Shown one piece after another: positions 53,952 to 63,355 of a DNA stretch of 64,000 bases. A model generated the notes under the pieces. It was not told where the DNA came from and ran no database searches. It saw nothing but the letters and a program-made list of their open reading frames with translations. Within the stretch, counting starts at the first letter, position 1, and each line of letters opens with the position of its first letter. The stretch lies in NCBI RefSeq assembly GCF_016801775.1, contig NZ_CP069004.1, positions 1,426,001 through 1,490,000 on the forward strand, given 5' to 3'. The translations under genes and the position numbers were made by a program. This DNA is from Sulfitobacter mediterraneus. Its GTDB lineage: Bacteria; Pseudomonadota; Alphaproteobacteria; Rhodobacterales; Rhodobacteraceae.

Positions 53952-54946
53952 GGTCTGTCCTCCGTTGCGGGGCGTCGTGATGTTGCGGGTTGCCGGTCAA
54001 GCGACAGGCCAAAGCCATGCCGCGCCAGATCACGCAGGAAATAGGCAGGGTCCTGGCTGTTTTTCCCCGAGATGGCACAGCGCAGGTGATGAATGGCCCC
54101 ACCCGCCAACCGCGCCACAAGAGCAGCGGCGGCATAGGCAGAGCCGTGATTTTTGACAAAGTAATGGCGGCGGCTGTCGAACCAATAAGACGGCATACGT
54201 TGCCATTCCTTCATACCCGTCGACACCGACCCGATATGCACAACCCGGCTTTGTGGCAGATACCAACAGCTCCACCCGGCGCGGGCGGCGCGTTTGCACA
54301 GATCGGTTTCTTCAAAATAGAGAAAGAAGGTTTCGTCAAACAGCCCGATTTCATCCAGCATCTTGGCCCGGACCAGAACGCTGGCCCCCGCCACCCAATC
54401 GACACGGGCGGTGTGATCAGGCAATGGCGGCGCAACGATGGCGTTCTTCAGCAAACGCGAAAAGATACCGGTGCGGGCCGCCCCTTCAAATTCGCCAGCG
54501 ATCGAAGGGAAACGGAACGCGGTGCAATGGGTCACCTCATCCTCGCCGCGCACATGGCTGCCTGCAAACCCCGCTTTCGGATGGCTTTCCATATGGGTGA
54601 TCAGACGCGGCAGGCATCCCGCATCGGGAAAGGCATCGGAGTTCAACACATAAAAGTAATCCGGCGCACTTCCGTCGGACATGCGAGATGTGAGACCAAG
54701 ATTATTGCCCGCGCCAAAACCGCCGTTTACATCCGACATGATCAATCGCACCAGACCGTTTTCATCCCAGCCCCGTTCGGTGATGGCCCGTTGCAACACC
54801 CCCGCCGACCCGTCGCCGGAAGCATTGTCGATCAGGATCATCTCGGCCCCGACCGGCATATCGGCCAGCGCCGCTTCCGCCGCCCGCAGGGTCATCTCTG
54901 CCGTGCGGTAGTTGAGGATCAGAACCAGAACCTTTGCTGTTGCCAT
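53948..54946 (-). CDS. GT2-family (rhamnosyltransferase-like) glycosyltransferase
   Basis: 332 residues. GT-A signature: VLVLILNYRTAEMTLRA, LIDNASGDGS, NGGFGAGNNLGL, YFYVLNSDA, and FDETFFLYFEETDLCKRA, a tract typical of rhamnosyltransferase-like enzymes. ATG at 54946 (MATAKV) has GGAG 8 nt upstream; a GTG 9 nt earlier overlaps the PKS stop. Its position between PKS and NRPS genes implies glycosylation of the PKS/NRPS product or of a linked glycan. Confidence 0.9.
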   Translation of the reverse strand: MATAKVLVLILNYRTAEMTLRAAEAALADMPVGAEMILIDNASGDGSAGVLQRAITERGWDENGLVRLIMSDVNGGFGAGNNLGLTSRMSDGSAPDYFYVLNSDAFPDAGCLPRLITHMESHPKAGFAGSHVRGEDEVTHCTAFRFPSIAGEFEGAARTGIFSRLLKNAIVAPPLPDHTARVDWVAGASVLVRAKMLDEIGLFDETFFLYFEETDLCKRAARAGWSCWYLPQSRVVHIGSVSTGMKEWQRMPSYWFDSRRHYFVKNHGSAYAAAALVARLAGGAIHHLRCAISGKNSQDPAYFLRDLARHGFGLSLDRQPATSRRPATEDRP

Positions 54947-54951
54947 GTCTC

Positions 54952-57900
54952 TCACTCCGCCGCTGTGGCTCGGGGCCAGCTGCTGTCTTCTGGATCAGGT
55001 TCAAGGGCACCGCCGATCACTTCGCGCAATTCCTGCGCCAGCACGGTCACATAGGGCGCAAGCACCATGGAGTCGTGATCTCCCGGCACCTCGATCACCT
55101 CCAGGTTCGCCACATATTTGCGCCAGTCGTTGTCCTCGAATACATACTCGCGTTCGGCGCTGACAAAGCGCCCCTTGGTCACACGCCAATGCCGGTCGAG
55201 CGGTGGCCGGAACAGGGTCATTGGTCCGTCCCATTTCGGCGTGTCATATGCCCCGACAGCGGTCAGGAAGGCCTGCTGGATCTTGAGGTTGTTAAACTCT
55301 GACCCGTTGCCATCCCCCGCCTCTGCCTGCGCATCCGCGCGGCGGGTCTTTTCCCATGCCAGACGGTTTTGCGCCCATTCCACAAGGTATTTCGGACCTT
55401 TGCGGCGCAACTCTGCCAGTTTGATCAGCGCCTTATCTGGACGCGACAACGATGGCCGCACCGGCAGCGGTGTGTCGAGCATCGCCAGCACTGCCACCTC
55501 TTCGCCGGCAGAGCGCAACTGTTGCGCCATTTCGTAGGCGGTGATCCCGCCGCCGGAATACCCCGCCAGCAGGTACGGCCCGTTTGGCTGAACCCGGCGC
55601 ACCTCAGCCAGATAATCACGCGCCGCCTCGCCCACATCGGTGTGGGGCGGCGTGTCGCCAATCAAACCACGCGCCTGAATGCCCATCACCCGGCGTTCCT
55701 TGCTGAACGGCAGGGCCAGATGGCGCAGGTTCAACACATTGCCAAACATCCCCGCCACCACAAACAGCGGCGCGGCGTCCTTGTTGTCGCATTGGTTCAG
55801 CGGCACCAGATAATCGTAACTTTCGATCACCGGCCCGTCACCCGCAGTGGCAGGGCCCGAGGCATCGCCCGCATCGCCGGTCTGCGCCGCGATCAAGGCT
55901 GCGCATTTGGCAATTGTGGGTGCTTCGAACAGAACAGAGATCGGAAATTCCACCGAAAATTCGCGCTTGACACTGGCAAAGAGGCGCACAGCGATCAAGG
56001 AATGGCCGCCAAGGTCAAAAAAGCTGTCCTCAACGCCAACCGGACTGACGCCCAGAAGGTTTTCCCAGATCGCCGCAAGGCGTTCTTCGATGCCATTGCG
56101 CGGCGCGACAAATGTGCCGTCCAGTTCAGGACGTTCAAAGCTTTGGCCGCTGGAGCTGGCGCCCTGCGGCGGCTGATCGGCTTGCGCGATCAGACCATCA
56201 AGCGGCAGTGAAGAGACAATCACCTGCGAGCGGCCCAGCGCGATGGCCCGGCGCAGCGCCTCTGGCCCTTCAGCGGCACGAATGCCCTGTGACACCATAT
56301 AGGCCAGACGTTCCTCTGCCGGTGTCAGGCTGTCTTGACCCGCATCAACATCATCAAAACGGACTTCACGCGGATCCAGCGGCGCAGCGGCAAAACCGCC
56401 CTCCAGCCGTTTCATCGCAAAATCCTGCACCGCCACCAGAACCCGGCCCGTCGCGTCACAGATCGTCACATCAAAGCTGGCAAAGCCATCACCTGCCGCC
56501 GTTTTCGACAGCGCGACGTGGGAATAGATCTCTGCAGGCAGCGACCCATAGACAGTGATTGCGCCATAGGACACCGGTACCCAGAGGTGGCTGGCATCAT
56601 AGCTTGGCACCAGATCAATCGCCCAACCGGTGGCAAGGTCCATCAAACCGGCGTGCAACAGATGGCCCTCAACCAGATCATCGCGGCAGGCATCAGGCAA
56701 GGCCAGTTTGGCGATACCCTCATCCGTGCCAATCGCGGTTTCGCGCAGCACATGCCAGCGCGGCCCAAAGTCCAGATGCGCCTCTTGCGGTGAGGTCAAC
56801 CGCCCGCCCTCTGGCGCGACACTGATCTGGGCACAGCGGCCAAACGCGGCCTCAAGGTCAAAGGGTTCAGACTGCGAATGGCTGACCGCCGCAATCTGCG
56901 CCTGCGCATGAAGCTGCCAACCGGATTTGCCGTTCAAAGTGCAATCGCTGCGCAGTTCGGCGGCAAAGCCTGCCCCATCTGCGCTTAGGTTGATCTGCAA
57001 GTCGCGCGGCGTTTCATCCTCGACCGGCATCGCCCGCAGGAAATAGAGGTCACGGATTTCGAAACCTTGGGTCAACCCCTGCGCCTTGGCGGCTTCGGCC
57101 AATAGTTCGATATAGCCTGTGCCCGGCATGATCGCCTGACCATCCTTGGTGCGGTGCTGATCCAGCAGCCAATGTGCGCTGCTGATCTGCGCGGACAAGA
57201 CAGGATCTCCCGCCGCGTCCGACCCCATGGTCTGCACGAGTGCTGCATTGATCGGGCGTGCGGGCAGCACATCACTTGCGCCCCCGCTCAGGCTGTTGGT
57301 GGCCATGCCGACATCGGCCCAAATGCCCCAGTTGATTGCCATCACGCGGGTCGCATCGCCACTGCGGGCGGCGGCATAGGCATTGAGCCAGGCGTTCGCT
57401 GCAACATAATCCACCTGCCCGGCAGATCGGGTCGCCGTACTGGTGGAGGAAAACAGGATCAGACAATCCAGATCGCCATCAGGCAGCAATTGATCAATGA
57501 CCCGCAAACCCTGCACCTTGGGCGACAGAACCGCATCCATCTGCGCATCCGTTTTGCCCAGCATCGGCCCATCATCCAGCGCACCGGCGGCATGGATAAC
57601 GCCGTTGATCCGGCCATGGCGTTTTTGCAGATCTTCAATCACCCGGCGCATCTGCGCCAAATTGGCCACGTCGGCCCCGGCGACCTCTACCTGCCCGCCT
57701 TTGGCGGCGGCGCGTGTCTCAAGTTCGATCACACTGCGCATCCGCCGCGCGGTGCGGTCCGCGGTGCCATGGCGGCTGAGGTAGCCATTCCACGCCTGAC
57801 GATCCGGCAAAGGATCGCGGCCCAGCAGAACCACCGTGGCAGACTGCCGCGACAAGATATCGGCTGCCAGTGTCTGGCCAATACCGCCAAACCCGCCCGT

Positions 57901-60900
57901 GATCAGATAGACACCGCCCTCCTCAAAGAGGGTATCATCGGTGGCGTTCAATGGCGCGGGCTTATAGCTTTGTTCAAACCGTTTCGCGCCGCGATAGGCA
58001 GCCACTACATTTGCAGGCACGGCCATCAGGTCTTCCAGCAACCGATCTGTCAGATCATCCGCGACATCGGGTTCAGGCGCGGCAGCAGGCGCAAACCAGC
58101 CACGTTTTGTGGGCACATTGGCCGTGCGTTCTTCGATATCGATCTGGGCACAGGTCACGCCCGGCATCTCACGTGGGAACACGCCGACAGGGCCAGCAAT
58201 CAACGCCTTTTCGGGATGGCGCAGCGCCTCATCCTTCAATTGCGCCGCCCCAGTGGTAAAGACACTCAGATGCAGCGGCGCATCGCTGCCCGCTTCGGTC
58301 AGGGATTGGGCAAGCCAGGTCAGGCTCCAGAACCCCTGTTCAAGATTGCGATCAAAAATGCTGCTGCCGGGGCGCGGGGCGACGTGATCGTCGGTCAGCC
58401 AGAAATGCGCGATGCGGTCGGGCATCAGCCCGCGTTCCGCCAGATCGGAAATCAACAGGTCATAGTCCCTGCGTCCTTGTTCGGCGGCCAGTGTGTAGCT
58501 GTCATCCCCCTGCCGGGCAAAAGCATCCCCTGCCCGCACGGCGATCACTTTGTGACCCGCGTCGCGCAGGCGCGCCATCACCGGCGCGGCTATGCCATCA
58601 CCATCCGCAAAGAACAGCCAAGAAAGCGGTGTCGCGGCCAGATCGGTGATTGAGTCAATATCGGCATTGGCAAAGCGGGGCCGCCATGTGGGCACTGCGC
58701 CCCAGGTGGTGATATCGTCCTGCCGCACCAAGGCGCTGGCGGGCGCGGCAACGGCTGCTGTGCCCGGCTCTATGAAGTAACGGGCGCGTTGGAAGGCATA
58801 GGTCGGCAACACCACACGGTTGCGCCGCGCCTCACCCCAGATTTGGGTCCAATCGGCCTCAACGCCGCAGGCCCAAAGCCGCCCGATAACGGACATGAAA
58901 TACATGTCATCCGCGATATCCTGATCGGGATGGCGCAGGGTCGAAAACGCCTGTGCGGGTTTGACCCCGTCGCTCATCTGCGCGAGCGCGGACAAGGCCT
59001 TGCCCGGCCCGACCTCAAGGTAAACGCGGTCACGCGGGGCGCTCAGCGTGGCAATGCAATCAGCAAAGTTCACGGTATTGCGCAACTGCCCAACCCAATA
59101 ATCGGGGCTGGTCGCCTCTTCCGCCGTGATCTCCTGTCCAGAGCGGTTGGACATAAACGGCATCTGCGGCGCTTGCAGGTCAAGCCCGGCAAGGAACGCA
59201 CGATAGCGATCCAAAATCGGCTCCAGCATGCGGCTGTGCGCGGCGATGTCGATGGCGATCCGCTGATATTCCAGCCCTGCGTCGGCCAGACGGACCTGCA
59301 TTGCATCCAGCGCAGATTGCGGGCCGGACACGGCAATCAACTCGGGCGCATTGACCGAGGCGATGTCCAGATCGTCCCCCAGTAGCGGTTCGATCGCGCT
59401 GAGCGGTGCGGAAATGCTGATCATCCCGCCGGCAGGCACCTCATCAAACAGCTGCCCCCGCAGCAGCACCAGATCAATCAGGTTTTCAAAACTCATTACA
59501 CCGGCAAGGCAGGCCGCCACGTTTTCACCCATCGAATGCCCCACCATCGCGGCAGGCGTCACACCCCAGCTGATCCAAAGCTGTGCCAGCGCATATTCGG
59601 TGATCGCAATCAGCGGCAATTGTACGGAGGGTTGTTTGAGCCGTTCTGCAGCGGCCTCCATTTGGCCCGCTTCGGGCAACCAAAGTGACCGGATGTCATA
59701 ATCCAGCTGCGGCTGTAGGTGCGACAGGCCGCGATCCATCCAATCGGCAAAGACCGGCTCTGTCTCGTAAAGATCCCGCGCCATGCCGGGGTACTGCGCC
59801 CCGCCGCCAGGGAACATAAACACAACCTCGGGGGCATCACCCAGCAGATCATGGGTAAAGACCCGGCGGGTGTCGCCACCCTCAAGCAATGCGGCGGCCT
59901 CCTCATGTGTTTCAGCAACCACAACGCGCCGTTTTTCAAAGCCGCGCCGGCCGTTTTTCAGGGTAAAGGCCACGTCGGCCAAGGGCTGTTCGGGATGTGC
60001 CCGCAGATGCGCCGCCAGCGCGGCGGTGTTTGCCTCCAGCGCGGATTTGCTGCGCCCGGAAACACAAAGCACATGGAACGGCCAGTCACTTTCTTCGGAC
60101 GGGGCGCGCGCGGGTGCCTCTTCGATGATCGCATGGGCATTGGTGCCGCCAACGCCCAAAGCATTGACCGCGGCACGGCGCGGCGCGATGCCTTGCGGCC
60201 AGTCGCGCAATCTATCGTTGACCGAAAACGGGCTGCCCTCAAATGGAATGGCCGGATTGGGCGCTTCATAGCCCAGCGATGGCGGCATCTGTTTGTGATG
60301 CAGGGCAAGTGTGGATTTCACAAATCCTGCAACCCCCGCCGCCGTGTCCAGATGGCCAATGTTGGTTTTCACGGAACCGATGCGGCAAAAATCCGTATCG
60401 GTGGTGGTCTTGCGATAGGCTTCAGTCAGGGCGGCCACTTCGATGGGATCACCCAGATAGGTGCCGGTGCCATGACATTCGACCATGCCAATGCTTTGGG
60501 CGGCGACGCCCGCATCATCGAGCGCCTTTACAATGGCATCGGTTTGTCCATCCACAGATGGGGCCAGATAGCCTGCTTTGGCTGCGCCATCGTTGTTGAC
60601 CGCCGATCCTTTGATGACACCCCAGATGTGATCCCCATCTGCAATTGCATCCGAGAGGCGCCGCAAGGCCACAGCCCCCGCGCCGGAGCCAAAGACCGTG
60701 CCCTGCGCCCGGTGGTCGAAGGCGTGGCAATGCCCGTCCGGTGACAGGATTTCATTTTCCTTGAACTCATACCCGCGCCCATGCGGCAATTCGATGGTCA
60801 CACCGCCCGCCAGCGCCATGTCAATTTCACCTGCCCGCAGCGCCTGACAGGCATAGTGGATCGCCACAAGAGAGGTCGAACAGGCGGTTTGCATGTTGAT

Positions 60901-61434
60901 CGACGGGCCTTTGAGGTCAAACACATGGCTCACCCGCGTCGAAAGGAAATCCTTGTCATTGCCCGTGTGGCGCAGCAGGAACATGCCCACGTCATCCACC
61001 AGATCGGGGTTCGAGCAGATGTTGAAATAGAAATAGCTGCCCATCCCGCAGCCTGCGTAGACACCGATGGGCCCCGCCATGGTTTCAGGGGGATGGCCGG
61101 CCTGTTCCATCGACTGCCAGGCCACCTCAAGGAATTTGCGGTGCTGCGGATCAAGGATCGCAGCATCTTTGGGGGAAAAGCCAAAAAACTCTGCATCGAA
61201 GGTGTCGAACCCGTCAAGCACAGCAGCGGCAGGCACGTAATTCTTGCGGGCAATGTTCTCGGGGCTTTCGCCAGCGTCCAGAAGTTCCTGTTCGGTCAGG
61301 CGGCGAATGGACTCAACACCGTCGCGCAGATTGGCCCAGTAGGCATCTACACCTTCTGCGCCCGGCACGTTCACAGCCATGCCAACAATTGCGATATCTT
61401 CGCCTGAAATCGAGCGGCCCTTGGTGGTATCCAT
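54952..61434 (-). CDS. Type I polyketide synthase, KS-AT-KR-DH-ACP-TE
   Basis: 2160 residues. KS 11-437 with Cys185 (QTACSTS), His321 (ECHGTGT), His361 (NIGHLDTA). AT about 536-840 with Ser634 (GHSMGE) and a nonstandard AAHS at 731-734. KR structural part about 905-1110 and catalytic part 1170-1375 (TGGFGGIG; Tyr1343, Asn1347). DH about 1400-1680 with His1427 (HRTKDGQAIMP, one residue longer than HxxxGxxxxP) and Asp1599. ACP 1780-1850 (Ser1812). TE 1885-2145 (Ser1960 in GYSGGG, His2120 in GDHDSM). DH behind KR is unlike ordinary modular PKSs and recalls iterative enediyne or PUFA synthases. First gene of the seven-gene operon. The starter and number of cycles cannot be read. Confidence 0.93.
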   Translation of the reverse strand: MDTTKGRSISGEDIAIVGMAVNVPGAEGVDAYWANLRDGVESIRRLTEQELLDAGESPENIARKNYVPAAAVLDGFDTFDAEFFGFSPKDAAILDPQHRKFLEVAWQSMEQAGHPPETMAGPIGVYAGCGMGSYFYFNICSNPDLVDDVGMFLLRHTGNDKDFLSTRVSHVFDLKGPSINMQTACSTSLVAIHYACQALRAGEIDMALAGGVTIELPHGRGYEFKENEILSPDGHCHAFDHRAQGTVFGSGAGAVALRRLSDAIADGDHIWGVIKGSAVNNDGAAKAGYLAPSVDGQTDAIVKALDDAGVAAQSIGMVECHGTGTYLGDPIEVAALTEAYRKTTTDTDFCRIGSVKTNIGHLDTAAGVAGFVKSTLALHHKQMPPSLGYEAPNPAIPFEGSPFSVNDRLRDWPQGIAPRRAAVNALGVGGTNAHAIIEEAPARAPSEESDWPFHVLCVSGRSKSALEANTAALAAHLRAHPEQPLADVAFTLKNGRRGFEKRRVVVAETHEEAAALLEGGDTRRVFTHDLLGDAPEVVFMFPGGGAQYPGMARDLYETEPVFADWMDRGLSHLQPQLDYDIRSLWLPEAGQMEAAAERLKQPSVQLPLIAITEYALAQLWISWGVTPAAMVGHSMGENVAACLAGVMSFENLIDLVLLRGQLFDEVPAGGMISISAPLSAIEPLLGDDLDIASVNAPELIAVSGPQSALDAMQVRLADAGLEYQRIAIDIAAHSRMLEPILDRYRAFLAGLDLQAPQMPFMSNRSGQEITAEEATSPDYWVGQLRNTVNFADCIATLSAPRDRVYLEVGPGKALSALAQMSDGVKPAQAFSTLRHPDQDIADDMYFMSVIGRLWACGVEADWTQIWGEARRNRVVLPTYAFQRARYFIEPGTAAVAAPASALVRQDDITTWGAVPTWRPRFANADIDSITDLAATPLSWLFFADGDGIAAPVMARLRDAGHKVIAVRAGDAFARQGDDSYTLAAEQGRRDYDLLISDLAERGLMPDRIAHFWLTDDHVAPRPGSSIFDRNLEQGFWSLTWLAQSLTEAGSDAPLHLSVFTTGAAQLKDEALRHPEKALIAGPVGVFPREMPGVTCAQIDIEERTANVPTKRGWFAPAAAPEPDVADDLTDRLLEDLMAVPANVVAAYRGAKRFEQSYKPAPLNATDDTLFEEGGVYLITGGFGGIGQTLAADILSRQSATVVLLGRDPLPDRQAWNGYLSRHGTADRTARRMRSVIELETRAAAKGGQVEVAGADVANLAQMRRVIEDLQKRHGRINGVIHAAGALDDGPMLGKTDAQMDAVLSPKVQGLRVIDQLLPDGDLDCLILFSSTSTATRSAGQVDYVAANAWLNAYAAARSGDATRVMAINWGIWADVGMATNSLSGGASDVLPARPINAALVQTMGSDAAGDPVLSAQISSAHWLLDQHRTKDGQAIMPGTGYIELLAEAAKAQGLTQGFEIRDLYFLRAMPVEDETPRDLQINLSADGAGFAAELRSDCTLNGKSGWQLHAQAQIAAVSHSQSEPFDLEAAFGRCAQISVAPEGGRLTSPQEAHLDFGPRWHVLRETAIGTDEGIAKLALPDACRDDLVEGHLLHAGLMDLATGWAIDLVPSYDASHLWVPVSYGAITVYGSLPAEIYSHVALSKTAAGDGFASFDVTICDATGRVLVAVQDFAMKRLEGGFAAAPLDPREVRFDDVDAGQDSLTPAEERLAYMVSQGIRAAEGPEALRRAIALGRSQVIVSSLPLDGLIAQADQPPQGASSSGQSFERPELDGTFVAPRNGIEERLAAIWENLLGVSPVGVEDSFFDLGGHSLIAVRLFASVKREFSVEFPISVLFEAPTIAKCAALIAAQTGDAGDASGPATAGDGPVIESYDYLVPLNQCDNKDAAPLFVVAGMFGNVLNLRHLALPFSKERRVMGIQARGLIGDTPPHTDVGEAARDYLAEVRRVQPNGPYLLAGYSGGGITAYEMAQQLRSAGEEVAVLAMLDTPLPVRPSLSRPDKALIKLAELRRKGPKYLVEWAQNRLAWEKTRRADAQAEAGDGNGSEFNNLKIQQAFLTAVGAYDTPKWDGPMTLFRPPLDRHWRVTKGRFVSAEREYVFEDNDWRKYVANLEVIEVPGDHDSMVLAPYVTVLAQELREVIGGALEPDPEDSSWPRATAAE

Positions 61435-61702
61435 TCGTTCAATATTCCCGTTGCCTGCCCCAGGACGGACTTCACCCGTCTGAGTAATTAAGGAATATAT
61501 GCCTGTGGAACTTGGAGAAATTGGGAAGATTTCAGGGCTTTTCCCCGAAGATCTGCCGTTTTCAACAGGTTTCCCTTAATAACAAGGCGTTGCCCGCCTA
61601 AAGCTACCATAATAAAGGCAAAAAAGGGCGGTCATTATTGACGCAGGCGAAACAATTTTGACCAATCGAGGCGGATCAAAACGCCAAATAAGGCCAATTG
61701 GC
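61435..61702 (-). promoter_or_regulatory. Upstream region of the PKS operon
   Basis: 268 bp without a gene, AT-richer than its surroundings, between the Wzy-like gene and the PKS on the same strand. It should hold the operon promoter. A GCCAATTGGC palindrome occurs at 61693-61702, next to the Wzy-like stop, and a GACGG-N7-CCGTC hairpin near 61470-61490 lies in the probable leader. No further motif recognised. Confidence 0.4.
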
Positions 61703-63160
61703 TCATAAAACGGTGCGTTTGCCTTGATTTTGCCTTGTTTTGTCAAGGACTGCGGTTTGCATCTGGTAACGCGGTTGATGGGTGGACCCGGCAAACAGTT
61801 TTTCGGCATATCCCACGATCGCCCCCGCCGTCAGCCAGGTGAGCGGCGTCAACGTCGCATTGAGCAGCATATCCATCAAGGTAACGCCCAAAATCAGGCA
61901 CAGCGGCGCCACATAGGGGGAGACGGTTTGCGGGCGTTGCCTTGACACGTAAAGCCCCATCATCAGCAGCGGCAGCGCCAAAAGCCCGAATTCGCAGATA
62001 TAACCTACCCAACCAAAAGTGCCAAAAACGATAATCCAGCGGCCATCGGGGATGGTCAAAATCTCTCCTGTTTCGCTATGGCGGACCAAGGAACGGCCCC
62101 AACCGCCCCAACCAAACGCCGGTTTTTCCGCAGCCCGAACAAGCAGTTGATCCTCGTTGTTAAACCGGTATTCCAAGGATTGCGCCCGCTCGTCGCTGAT
62201 CTCTGCAGCTTGCGCCAGAATGGCCTCCGTCGGGATAACATCCAGATTGCGCAGCATCGGATATCCCACCGCCACGACAGCAAAAACCACCGCCAGCCGA
62301 ATTTGCCAACGGCTTGGGATAAACAGCGCAACAGGCGTCAGCGCCACCCCATAGGCAAAGGATGCAAGGCTTTTGCACATCACCAACAGAACCGCCAGAT
62401 ACCCAACGATCAAATACCCTTTCATCCGCTTTTCCGCTGGCCCATAGCGCACTAGGGCTGCAGCTGAAATCAGGCTGGTCACTACAAAGACCGCGAGCCA
62501 CAAACCATGTGGCAAGAACACGATCGGGCGATAGCCGCCATCGCGGATCATCTGTTCAAAGGAATGCTGGAAAAAGCCGTAAATCCAGATGTTTGTCACC
62601 GGGCTGAACTGAATTTCAAAGAACGATGGGATCGAATAGATCAACCCGCCCACCATGAAGGCCAGCAAGATTTCATGCAGGCCTTTTTCGTCTGACAGAT
62701 ACTGCCGCGCCAGCAAGAACGGCACCAAGGTCAGCACCTGTGCCAGCACAACCGCCCCCACGTCACGCACCGATTGGCCCGGCAACTGGTCCACCAAAAA
62801 GATGATCGGATGCGCATCGCGCAGCACTTCGAACAAAATCGGATCACGGTTGGTCATCACCGTCGGAATGGCGGACAGAACCAGCCCCGCCACCAACAGA
62901 CGCCCAATCCAGTTTTGCGGCCAGATCTGCAACTTTTCGCGCAGCGAGAAGATCAGGATCAGGACAACGCTGAGGTTCGGAATGGACACTTTGTCCATCG
63001 ATGGCACCAGTGGCAGATTGAATTCGGCCAGCGGCGGCAAAAACAGATAGCCGCCCAGGATGGACCAGATCAGAGCCCGCTGAAGCGGCATTTTGCGAAA
63101 CAGCCACAAGCAGACCAACGGCCAGATCAACAGCATCAGATATGCAAAACCGTTTGGCAT
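61703..63160 (-). CDS. O-antigen polymerase/ligase-like membrane protein (Wzy/WaaL superfamily)
   Basis: 485 residues with about 11-12 membrane helices. A large central hydrophilic loop (about 320-375; RAQSLEYRFNNEDQLLVRAAEKPAFGWGGWGRS) contains the FGWGxxG tract common in Wzy/ligase proteins. The basic C-terminal tail is cytoplasmic. Probably polymerises repeat units or ligates a glycan on the periplasmic side. Divergent from the WecG-type gene. Confidence 0.85.
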   Translation of the reverse strand: MPNGFAYLMLLIWPLVCLWLFRKMPLQRALIWSILGGYLFLPPLAEFNLPLVPSMDKVSIPNLSVVLILIFSLREKLQIWPQNWIGRLLVAGLVLSAIPTVMTNRDPILFEVLRDAHPIIFLVDQLPGQSVRDVGAVVLAQVLTLVPFLLARQYLSDEKGLHEILLAFMVGGLIYSIPSFFEIQFSPVTNIWIYGFFQHSFEQMIRDGGYRPIVFLPHGLWLAVFVVTSLISAAALVRYGPAEKRMKGYLIVGYLAVLLVMCKSLASFAYGVALTPVALFIPSRWQIRLAVVFAVVAVGYPMLRNLDVIPTEAILAQAAEISDERAQSLEYRFNNEDQLLVRAAEKPAFGWGGWGRSLVRHSETGEILTIPDGRWIIVFGTFGWVGYICEFGLLALPLLMMGLYVSRQRPQTVSPYVAPLCLILGVTLMDMLLNATLTPLTWLTAGAIVGYAEKLFAGSTHQPRYQMQTAVLDKTRQNQGKRTVL

Positions 63161-63274
63161 GTTGGTCCTATGGCGTGGTGGCTTTGGGGGAAAATATCAT
63201 CTGGCCTGACGCCTGTCATCCCGATAGATTCTGTTCACGACGGCGCATCGCGTGGTCAAATTGCAGGTAACCAC

Positions 63275-63355
63275 ATGATGAAAATCGAAAATTTTGAAAT
63301 CGCGGCGACACATCGCCATCCATTTGATGTCCAACCCAAGGGCTCCAACCCATGA
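63275..63355 (+). CDS. Possible 26-codon leader peptide before the WecG-type gene
   Basis: Begins MMKIENFEIAA, ends PKGSNP; CAGG lies 7 nt upstream of its ATG, and its TGA overlaps the ATG of the next gene (ATGA). It may serve only to couple translation. No homolog known to me. Confidence 0.3.
   Translation: MMKIENFEIAATHRHPFDVQPKGSNP

Noticed and set aside
57154..58653. 499-codon plus-strand frame inside the PKS gene
   Set aside because: Exactly antisense to the KR/DH region of the PKS, no recognisable domain, His/Arg/Gln-rich composition typical of a GC-rich shadow frame.
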